Below are positions 57,417 to 64,000 of a stretch of 64,000 nucleotides of DNA, piece by piece (within the stretch, counting starts at the first letter, position 1; each line of letters opens with the position of its first letter). Source of the DNA: Virgibacillus subterraneus (GTDB lineage Bacteria; Bacillota; Bacilli; Bacillales; Amphibacillaceae); NCBI RefSeq assembly GCF_900110695.1, contig NZ_FOEH01000002.1, positions 434,001 through 498,000 of the forward strand, read 5' to 3'. The notes under the pieces are model-generated. The model saw only the letters and a program-made list of their open reading frames with translations. It did no database searches and had not been told where the DNA came from. The position numbers and the translations under genes were made by a program.

Positions 57417-58388
57417 CTATAGTTCATTCTCAAAAATTTCGGTTAATACATTTACATCTTTCGTTTTTTCTAATGCTATCATTAATTTAATTCTGGCTTT
57501 AGGCCCAGTTAGCCCGTTGGACATGATTACACCATATTCCTTAAGTTGTTTTCCACCGCCTTCGTACCCATAAGTTGGTTGTACGATTCCTCGGAAACAT
57601 CTTGATACTAAAATTATAGGAATTCCTTTCTTAATAAATGTTTGTATTGGCTTAACGGTATCTTTAGGTAAGTTCCCTTGTCCCAACCCTTCTATTATAA
57701 GACCATCTGGATTAGCTTGGTAAATCGCATTAAGAATCTGTTCATCCATCCCAGCGTATGCTTTTAGTAAAAACACTGTTTTAGTGATTTGTTTTACTGG
57801 ATGGGAATGTCTTTCCAATATCGTGTGATGAAATATAATAGATTCTTTTGTAATGATTCCAATTGGTCCATACTGTGGACTTTGAAAAGTTGCTACATTA
57901 CTTGTTGATGTTTTAGTTACATTTGTTGCTGTGTGTATCTCATCGTTCATTACGACAAGTACACCTTTGTTTGCAGCCTCATGATCTGTTGCGACTCGTA
58001 GTGAACTAATTAAATTATAAAGGGCATCAGAGCCAATCTCGTTTGTGGACCGCATAGCTCCAGTAATAATGACCGGTTTTTGGGTTCTAACAACCAGATC
58101 AAGGAAATATGCTGTTTCCTCAAGAGTATCAGTACCATGAGTTATTACAACCCCATCATAATCATTACTTAACTGATCAACCTTAATAGCTAGTTCCAAC
58201 ATATGTTGTGGAGTCATCTGCGGTGAAGGGAGAGAGAAAAAGTTTATCTCATCTATGTTAGCGTACGTGTTAAAATAACCTGATAAATCTGTTAATGGAT
58301 GATGTTTAGTTGTATTGACTTCACCTGTACTTTTATTTTCTACCATTGAAATTGTTCCACCAGTATGGATAATCACAATATTTTTCAT
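57417..58388 (-). CDS. ansA: L-asparaginase (AnsA type I)
   Basis: ATG 58388 follows GGTGATTTAT. The 323-residue enzyme has IIHTGGTISM at residue 4 (catalytic Thr) and VVITHGTDTLEETAYFLDLV near residue 79 (second catalytic Thr and Asp), with a later GLGQGNLP. It hydrolyses asparagine to aspartate and ammonia. There is no signal peptide, so it is cytoplasmic. Gene neighbours on the other strand are unrelated. Confidence 0.94.
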   Translation of the reverse strand: MKNIVIIHTGGTISMVENKSTGEVNTTKHHPLTDLSGYFNTYANIDEINFFSLPSPQMTPQHMLELAIKVDQLSNDYDGVVITHGTDTLEETAYFLDLVVRTQKPVIITGAMRSTNEIGSDALYNLISSLRVATDHEAANKGVLVVMNDEIHTATNVTKTSTSNVATFQSPQYGPIGIITKESIIFHHTILERHSHPVKQITKTVFLLKAYAGMDEQILNAIYQANPDGLIIEGLGQGNLPKDTVKPIQTFIKKGIPIILVSRCFRGIVQPTYGYEGGGKQLKEYGVIMSNGLTGPKARIKLMIALEKTKDVNVLTEIFENEL

Positions 58389-58472
58389 ATAAATCACCAG
58401 CCTAAATTCTATTTTAATTCATGTCACTTAATGATACGATTATATCAAGATAATTGGAGAGAGGTCCTTATT

Positions 58473-59153
58473 ATGTTAGCTATTTTATCTGCCGGAATAG
58501 CACCTACATTCGCATTAATGTCTTTTATTTATTTGAAAGACCGATTTACAGAACCATTCTCGCTAATTCTAAAAACGTTTATATTAGGTGCACTGCTCGT
58601 ATTTCCGATTATGTTTATCCAATACGCATTAACGATAGAAAACATAGTAAATGATAATAACTTTATTCAATCTTTCCTGGTAGTAGGTTTTATTGAAGAG
58701 TTTTTTAAATGGTTCATTTTTATGTATGTCATCTATCATCATACTGAATTTGATGCACATTATGATGGAATTGTCTATGCTGTTTCTATAAGTTTAGGGT
58801 TTGCTACAGTAGAGAATTTCCTGTATCTGCTTACAAACGGAATTGAGTACGCATTTTCTAGAGCATTATTTCCAGTATCATCACATGCTTTGTTTGGTGT
58901 TATAATGGGCTTCCATTTTGGTAAGGCTAAAATTAATAGTAATTATAAGAAATGGAATATTTTGTTAGCATTAATTATACCCTTAACTTTACATGGCAGT
59001 TATAACTATATTCTAAAATCTATTACGAGTAATTGGCTAACATTATTGGTCCCATTTATGATTGGTCTTTGGATAATTGGTTTGCGGCGAGTTAAATCTG
59101 CAAATAAGCCAATTATTGAAGATGTAATTCAAAAAAGAAAATTACGAGCTTGA
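58473..59153 (+). CDS. prsW: membrane protease PrsW
   Basis: ATG 58473 follows GAGAGGTCCTTATT. The 226-residue protein has about seven membrane helices and the PrsW motifs EEFFKW near residue 71, VYAVSISLGFATVENFLYL near residue 102, and SHALFGVIMGFHFG near residue 138. PrsW makes the first cut in the anti-sigma factor RsiW. Its place between ypdA and sleB is as in B. subtilis (ypdC). Confidence 0.94.
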   Translation: MLAILSAGIAPTFALMSFIYLKDRFTEPFSLILKTFILGALLVFPIMFIQYALTIENIVNDNNFIQSFLVVGFIEEFFKWFIFMYVIYHHTEFDAHYDGIVYAVSISLGFATVENFLYLLTNGIEYAFSRALFPVSSHALFGVIMGFHFGKAKINSNYKKWNILLALIIPLTLHGSYNYILKSITSNWLTLLVPFMIGLWIIGLRRVKSANKPIIEDVIQKRKLRA

Positions 59154-59190
59154 AATCCTTTGTATCCTTTAGATATGGAGGATTTTTTTA
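59153..59190 (+). terminator. terminator of prsW
   Basis: AAATCCT and AGGATTT pair across a longer loop, followed by T residues. Confidence 0.7.
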
Positions 59191-59275
59191 TTGATAGAAA
59201 TCTTAATGAATAAAAAGGACGTTTAGTTAAAAAATAGGTATCACATGACAATGCATTATCAGGAGGAAAATTAAA

Positions 59276-60139
59276 ATGACCTATAAAAAAATGTTCCTAT
59301 TCATAATCATTATATGTTTTATAGTGGTAGGACTTCAAACATCACATACCCCAAAACAAGTAAATGCATTTACATCGCAAGTAATTCAGAAGGGTGCTGT
59401 TGGGGATGATGTTATTGAATTGCAGGCGAGATTACAATATCTGGGTTTTTATAATGGGAATATAGATGGTGTCTTTGGGTGGGGAACATATTGGGCATTA
59501 CGAAATTTTCAATATGAATTTGGCCTGAAAGTAGATGGATTAGCAGGACTCACCACAAGGCAAAAGTTAGTAGAGGCAAGTGAATATGATAGGAAGTATG
59601 TAAAAGAACAGATTAAAAAAGGAAAAGATTTTACACATTACGGCGGAGTGGATAATACTAAACAAACTACTCCAGATAAGGAGGAAAAACAACAGAATAC
59701 AAATAACAAGAATAATCAACAAGGTGCAAATAACAATCAACAAACTAAAGCAGAGCCTACTGCTGTTAATGTACCACAAGGATATTCACAGAATGATATC
59801 CAATTGATGGCAAATGCAGTTCATGGAGAATCGCGAGGTGAATCTTACGTAGGACAAGTTGCGGTAGCAGCTGTAATTTTAAACAGAGTTGAAAGTTCCA
59901 CCTTTCCAAATACTGTTTCAGGAGTGGTTTTTGAACCACGTGCATTCACTGCTGTTGCTGATGGACAAATATGGTTAACTCCAAATGAGCAAGCAAAAGA
60001 GGCAGTTCTAGATGCGGTGAACGGTTGGGACCCCTCAGGGAATGCGATATATTACTTTAATCCGGAAACCGCAACTTCAGATTGGATTTGGTCAAGAAAA
60101 CAAATAAAAAAAATAGGGAAACACATATTTGCTAAATAG
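59276..60139 (+). CDS. sleB: spore cortex-lytic enzyme SleB
   Basis: AGGAGGAAAATTAAA precedes the ATG. The 287-residue protein has a signal peptide (residues 1-31), a PG_binding_1 domain (VIELQARLQYLGFYNGNIDG) at 40-105, a Gln/Asn-rich linker (about 130-165), and a hydrolase-2 domain with LMANAVHGESRGESYVGQVA and AVILNRVESSTFPNTVSG. It is the lytic transglycosylase that degrades the cortex in germination. It pairs with YpeB in the same operon. Confidence 0.95.
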   Translation: MTYKKMFLFIIIICFIVVGLQTSHTPKQVNAFTSQVIQKGAVGDDVIELQARLQYLGFYNGNIDGVFGWGTYWALRNFQYEFGLKVDGLAGLTTRQKLVEASEYDRKYVKEQIKKGKDFTHYGGVDNTKQTTPDKEEKQQNTNNKNNQQGANNNQQTKAEPTAVNVPQGYSQNDIQLMANAVHGESRGESYVGQVAVAAVILNRVESSTFPNTVSGVVFEPRAFTAVADGQIWLTPNEQAKEAVLDAVNGWDPSGNAIYYFNPETATSDWIWSRKQIKKIGKHIFAK

Positions 60140-60154
60140 CAAGGAGTGATAAAA

Positions 60155-61516
60155 ATGGTACGATGGATTTTAATCGGTGTTCTTACAATAGGGATAGCTG
60201 GTACAGCGTTTTGGGGTTATCAGGAACATCAGGAGAAAAATGCTATTCTGATACAGGCAGAAAATACGTATCAACGAGCATTCCATGAACTTTCATATAA
60301 TATGGATCTTTTAAATGACAAAATAGGTACAACATTAGCAATGAACTCCAAAGAGCGATTATCACCACAAATGGTTGAAATTTGGCGACTAACATCTCAA
60401 GCAATATCTGATGTAGGACAATTGCCACTTACATTGCTCCCTTTTAACAAGACAGAGGAGTTCCTCTCTAATATAGGTGATTTCACCTATCGTACTGCTG
60501 TAAGAGATTTAAAGAAGGATCCACTAACTGACAAGGAAACATCAACACTCAAGGAATTATATAAACAGTCAGGTGAATTAAAAGATGAGTTAAGACAAGT
60601 ACAGCATGTGGTCTTGGAGGAAAATTTGCGCTGGATGGATGTACAGTTAGCGTTAGCTACTCAAGAAGAGCAATCAGATAATACTATTGTTGATGGGTTT
60701 AAAACAGTTGAAAAGAAAGTAGAGGGTTACACCGAAAGTAATGTGAATTCGTCAATTACTGGAACTTCATCCAAAGAGCATGAGTACCAATTTCTAAAAG
60801 GCGATAAAATCGGAAAAGAGGAAGCATTAGAAGAGAGTAAAAAATTGTTTAATGTAAAAAATGAAAATAATATGACAGTTACAAAAAGCGGTGAAGGATC
60901 AGATATACCTACTTACAGCGTGTCTTATAAGAACGATAAGAAGAATGGATACGTCGATATATCTCAACAAGGCGGACATCCAATAACTCTTTTAGTAAAC
61001 AGATCTACGAATGAACAAAAGATAAGTTTAAATGAGGGTTTAGAAAAAGCAAAAACTTATTTAGAGCAAAATGGATTTAAAGATATGACTATATTTTCAA
61101 GTAATCAATTTAGTAATGTGGGGGTATATTCGTTCCTCTACAACCAGGATGATGTACGAGTATTCTCGGATGCAATTGAAATTAAAGTCGCGCTAGATAA
61201 TGGCGACTTACTTGGATTTACTGCAAGAAATTACTTTATGAACCATAAAGAAAGAGATATCCCCAAGCCAGAACTCTCTATAAAAGAGGCAAAGAATAAA
61301 GTCAATCCAGATGTTGAAATAAATGAAGAACATATGGCTGTTATTGACAATGATATTGGAGAAGAAGTATTAGTTTATGAATTTTTAGGTGTTCTTGGAA
61401 ATGAGACATACAGAATATTTATAAATGCAATGGACGGTACTGAAGAAAAAGTTGAAAAGCTGGATGGAACTGAATTAAACTTTGCGAGGAGAACAAAAGA
61501 GAAAGTTCCTGCTTAG
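60155..61516 (+). CDS. ypeB: germination protein YpeB
   Basis: ATG 60155 follows AAGGAGTGATAAAA. The 453-residue protein has an N-terminal membrane anchor (WILIGVLTIGIAGTAFWGYQ), a helical region with TYQRAFHELSYNMDLLNDKI, and three PepSY-like repeats in the second half (EALEESKKLFN, SLNEGLEKAKTYLEQNGFKD, SIKEAKNKVNPDVEINEEHM). It stabilises SleB in the spore and is made with it in the forespore. Confidence 0.93.
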   Translation: MVRWILIGVLTIGIAGTAFWGYQEHQEKNAILIQAENTYQRAFHELSYNMDLLNDKIGTTLAMNSKERLSPQMVEIWRLTSQAISDVGQLPLTLLPFNKTEEFLSNIGDFTYRTAVRDLKKDPLTDKETSTLKELYKQSGELKDELRQVQHVVLEENLRWMDVQLALATQEEQSDNTIVDGFKTVEKKVEGYTESNVNSSITGTSSKEHEYQFLKGDKIGKEEALEESKKLFNVKNENNMTVTKSGEGSDIPTYSVSYKNDKKNGYVDISQQGGHPITLLVNRSTNEQKISLNEGLEKAKTYLEQNGFKDMTIFSSNQFSNVGVYSFLYNQDDVRVFSDAIEIKVALDNGDLLGFTARNYFMNHKERDIPKPELSIKEAKNKVNPDVEINEEHMAVIDNDIGEEVLVYEFLGVLGNETYRIFINAMDGTEEKVEKLDGTELNFARRTKEKVPA

Positions 61517-61573
61517 CCTCATAAGACATGGCTGATTACACAGTATTTAATTTTATAATTTTCAATGCTGTAC

Positions 61574-61605
61574 AAAAGGGATTGACTTAGGTCTTTCCCT
61601 TTTTT
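61574..61605 (+). terminator. terminator of sleB-ypeB
   Basis: AAAAGGGA and TCCCTTTT pair and are followed by T residues. Confidence 0.75.
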
Positions 61606-61654
61606 GATTTTTCTGTAATAATGTAGGCATATAGTATTACTTGAATGGGGGTCA

Positions 61655-62311
61655 TTGAAGTTGAAGATTGGGACATTACTCAACCTGGAGTTAAAACAAG
61701 ATCAGACAGGTGAGGTTTTGAAGTATCGTTGCAAAGTTGTTGAGAAAAATGAGGATTATCTTTATATTGATTATCCGATTGAAATTAAAACGAACAAAAC
61801 CGCATTTCTTCACAGAGGATCACGTTTATCAGTGGAATACGTGGGAAAAGACCAATCCGTTTATAAGTTCCATACAGAGATAATTGCTAGAGTGAAATTA
61901 AACGTACCAGCACTTATAATCGATTTTCCTCGTAAAGATAATATTAAAAGGATTCAGCGACGTGAGTATGTGCGAATTGAAACTGCAATTGATATAGCTT
62001 TTCATGGTTCAAAAGATTCATTTACTACTGTAACCTCCGATATAAGTGGTGGTGGTCTATCCATCATTGTACCTAATGGTAAAACAATCGTAGAAAAAGA
62101 AGAGGCTAGCGTCTGGATAGTTCTCCAGATGCACTCAGGTGAATTTCAATATGTAACAGCATTAACAGAAGTTATCCGGGTTAAAGAATCAGAAAGCACA
62201 GCAAGTATAGCATCTCTGAAATTTATTTCGGTTACAAAACCAGTTCGACAAAATATTGTTCGATATTGTTTTGAGAAACAAAGGGAAGCTAGAAAAAAAG
62301 AATTATTATAA
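61655..62311 (+). CDS. ypfA: c-di-GMP-binding PilZ protein YpfA (DgrA-like)
   Basis: A TTG start follows GGGGGTCATTGAAG. The 218-residue protein has an N-terminal YcgR-N-like beta domain (residues 1-95) and a PilZ domain with the c-di-GMP motifs RRxxxR (RIQRREYVRIETAI) and DxSxxG (DISGGGLSI). B. subtilis YpfA (DgrA) slows flagellar motility when c-di-GMP is high. Neighbours ypeB and cmk are conserved. Confidence 0.92.
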   Translation: MKLKIGTLLNLELKQDQTGEVLKYRCKVVEKNEDYLYIDYPIEIKTNKTAFLHRGSRLSVEYVGKDQSVYKFHTEIIARVKLNVPALIIDFPRKDNIKRIQRREYVRIETAIDIAFHGSKDSFTTVTSDISGGGLSIIVPNGKTIVEKEEASVWIVLQMHSGEFQYVTALTEVIRVKESESTASIASLKFISVTKPVRQNIVRYCFEKQREARKKELL

Positions 62312-62468
62312 AATACACTTTTGAAATTGAACTTTTCCTCTAACCTCATTGTTATTTTAATAAGGTGGCAATTTTTACATAGTTTAAGTTTAATTATTTT
62401 GTATTATATTAAAAGCAATAGACCGCGTTTTTATAGATATGTTATTATTTTATATAAGGGTTTTATTT

Positions 62469-62495
62469 AAACTTGGCTTTTGTGCCAAGTTTTTC
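62469..62495 (+). terminator. rho-independent terminator
   Basis: AACTTGGC pairs with GCCAAGTT around TTTTGT and is followed by TTT. It lies 60 bases before cmk, so it could also be an attenuator of cmk transcription. Confidence 0.75.
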
Positions 62496-62553
62496 CTGTA
62501 ATGAATAGAATTCTAGTGACTTGAATGGATAATGAGAGGAATGAACAATAATA

Positions 62554-63228
62554 ATGGAAGAAATCTCAATCGCAATTGATGGCCCAGCTGCAGCTGGAAA
62601 AAGTACAGTAGCTAAAATTGTCGCAAAACGGCTTACATATGTTTATATCGATACAGGAGCAATGTACAGGGGTTTAACTTTAAAAGCTCTTAATAAGCAA
62701 ATTTCCCTTGAAGATGAACAACAGCTTGCAGCATTATTGACAGATACAGATATAGAGCTTGTCCAGGGTGAAAATGGACAGCACGTTATGATAGATAAGG
62801 AAGACGTAACACGCAGTATACGTTCTGATGAAGTAACAAATAATGTATCATTTGTAGCTAAACATCCCAGCATTCGAAAAGAAATGGTGAAAAGACAACA
62901 AATACTTGCAGAACAAAGCGGAGTCGTCATGGATGGAAGGGATATTGGTACACATGTGTTGCCAGAAGCAGAGATAAAGATATTCCTGATTGCAACCGTT
63001 GAAGAAAGAGCTAAACGAAGATATGAAGAAAATATACAAAAAGGGTTTCCTGCTGATTTAGAGAAATTAAAAGAGGAAATTGAACAAAGGGACCTGATTG
63101 ATTCTAAACGAGAGGCAGCTCCACTAACTAAAGCAAATGATGCAATAGAGATTGACACTACCGCCTTAACAATTGATGAAGTGGCTGAATTAATACTAAA
63201 TGAAGCAGCTAGAGTAATCACTAAGTAG
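62554..63228 (+). CDS. cmk: cytidylate kinase
   Basis: The 224-residue kinase has the P-loop [20 protein letters not shown] at the N-terminus. The CMP-binding region [36 protein letters not shown], and the lid ([15 protein letters not shown]) follow. It phosphorylates CMP and dCMP. It starts the conserved cmk-plsC-rpsA block. Confidence 0.96.
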   Translation: MEEISIAIDGPAAAGKSTVAKIVAKRLTYVYIDTGAMYRGLTLKALNKQISLEDEQQLAALLTDTDIELVQGENGQHVMIDKEDVTRSIRSDEVTNNVSFVAKHPSIRKEMVKRQQILAEQSGVVMDGRDIGTHVLPEAEIKIFLIATVEERAKRRYEENIQKGFPADLEKLKEEIEQRDLIDSKREAAPLTKANDAIEIDTTALTIDEVAELILNEAARVITK

Positions 63229-63240
63229 AGGGGATTTAAC

Positions 63241-63825
63241 ATGAGTCTTTATAAATTTGCAAGAACAGTTGTAGCGATAATTTTTTTTCCGTTGTTTCGT
63301 ATTCAAATAATCGGAAAGAAGAATGTACCAAAAGAAGGACCAGTAATTATATGTTCAAATCATATCTCAAATCTTGACCCACCAGTTGTTGGGATTACTT
63401 CTCCTCGTGATATATTCTTTATGGCGAAAGGTGAACTGTTTGAAAAGCCATTTTTGGGGAAACTATTATTAGCAATTCGTGCATTTCCCGTTAAGAGGGG
63501 ATTGAAAGACCGAAACGCATTACGTAAAGGATTGCAAATATTGGAGAATGGCGAAACATTAGGCCTATTTCCAGAAGGTACACGGAGTAAAAGCGGTGAA
63601 CTTGGTAAACCATTAGCAGGTGCTGGGTTCTTCGCGTTAAGATCAAATGCTGCTATTGTACCCTGTGCAATAATTGGGCAATATAAGCCAGGAAAAAAAC
63701 TTACTGTTATTTATGGGGAACCGATGGATATGGAAGCATACAGAGCAGCCAAGTCTTCTGCAAAAGATGCGGCCGAAGCGATCATGTCTGAGATTAAGAT
63801 TTTAAAAGAAAAACATAAATCCTAG
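63241..63825 (+). CDS. plsC: 1-acyl-sn-glycerol-3-phosphate acyltransferase
   Basis: AGAGGGGATTTAAC precedes the ATG, 12 bases after cmk. The 194-residue enzyme has the acyltransferase motifs NHISNLDPP near residue 40 (HxxxxD), FPVKRGLKDRNA, FPEGTRSKSG near residue 113 and PCAIIGQYKPG. It adds the second acyl chain to make phosphatidic acid. Confidence 0.95.
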   Translation: MSLYKFARTVVAIIFFPLFRIQIIGKKNVPKEGPVIICSNHISNLDPPVVGITSPRDIFFMAKGELFEKPFLGKLLLAIRAFPVKRGLKDRNALRKGLQILENGETLGLFPEGTRSKSGELGKPLAGAGFFALRSNAAIVPCAIIGQYKPGKKLTVIYGEPMDMEAYRAAKSSAKDAAEAIMSEIKILKEKHKS

Positions 63826-63919
63826 TCTGCATTACTTGACAAATAATTATAAATATTAGAAGTTATAAAAAAGAGAGTTTAATGTATTGTTGTTTTGTAC
63901 TTTAAGGAGGGCTAATTGT

Positions 63920-64000
63920 ATGAGTGAATCTAGTAATGAAATTACGCAGTTTGAGGTAGGAGATATTCTATCAGGAACAGTTGTAAAAGTTGAAGATAAA
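63920..64000 (+). CDS. rpsA: 30S ribosomal protein S1 homologue (partial)
   Basis: AAGGAGGGCTAATTGT precedes the ATG at 63920, and the frame is open to the window end. The visible 27 residues (ESSNEITQFEVGDILSGTVV) are the start of the first S1/OB-fold domain, as in B. subtilis ypfD. Order cmk-plsC-ypfD supports the call. Only the first 27 residues are visible. Confidence 0.9.
   Translation, partial: MSESSNEITQFEVGDILSGTVVKVEDK

Noticed and set aside
62643-63242. 199-aa frame antisense to cmk
   Set aside because: A shadow of cmk with Ser/Ile-rich composition and no start signals.

Overview
The window is about 36% G+C and comes from a low-GC, spore-forming Gram-positive bacterium, most likely a Bacillaceae genus such as Oceanobacillus or Virgibacillus. 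The right 27 kb keeps the Bacillus subtilis-type order rluB-resABCDE-sigX-rsiX-fer-ypbB-recQ-ypbD-ypbE-ypbG-ypbH-gudB-ypdA-prsW-sleB-ypeB-ypfA-cmk-plsC-rpsA. Sporulation genes (cotX, cotJABC, sleB, ypeB, a yjcZ-like gene) confirm a spore former.

Positions 1 to about 32.7 kb are a temperate, long-tailed (siphovirus) prophage read left to right. Its integrase and immunity region lie off the left edge. Region by region: antirepressor end and early/replication genes (1-8.6 kb: PAPS-reductase-like protein, DnaD-type replication protein, HNH/NUMOD protein, dUTPase, broken rusA, small tyrosine recombinase, orphan Dam methylase, late regulator); small genes separated by near-identical terminators (8.8-10 kb); HK97-type packaging and head genes (10.4-16.2 kb: HNH, candidate cos, terminases, portal, ClpP-like protease, capsid); connector and tail genes (16.2-23.8 kb); an accessory block of sugar-active genes between Dit and Tal (23.8-28.2 kb); Tal (28.2-30.1 kb); a secreted moron, holin and endolysin (30.5-32.7 kb).

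The most unusual signal is in the prophage. The major capsid protein, the head-tail connector and the major tail protein each end in a poly-threonine/serine tail. The gene that starts directly at the stop codon of the major tail protein is a DxD-type glycosyltransferase. The capsid and tail-tube tails share a 40-bp block (38/40 identical) that runs through the stop codon into the following ATGAA. I read this as a candidate virion O-glycosylation system in which a copied Thr tag marks the substrates. The glycosyltransferase is also fused in frame to a downstream tail-region protein that keeps its own internal ribosome binding site. Other oddities are AUA start codons on the portal and Tal genes, an amber-interrupted rusA, and seven HxH motifs in Tal.

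From 33 to 36.5 kb there is a junction zone: small regulators, sporulation genes with SigK-like promoters, and decayed remnants of a yolD-type operon. From 37.4 kb the conserved chromosome resumes: cytochrome c biogenesis and ResDE redox control, a cobalamin riboswitch driving a lipoprotein plus ECF S-component (predicted B12 uptake), the SigX/RsiX envelope-stress pair with an autoregulatory promoter, ferredoxin, RecQ, the cotJ coat operon, a MecA-family adaptor, glutamate dehydrogenase, bacillithiol disulfide reductase, asparaginase, PrsW, spore cortex lysis (SleB/YpeB), a PilZ protein, and the cmk-plsC-rpsA cluster. Three copies of a palindromic repeat sit just upstream of ypbG, ypbH and ypdA.
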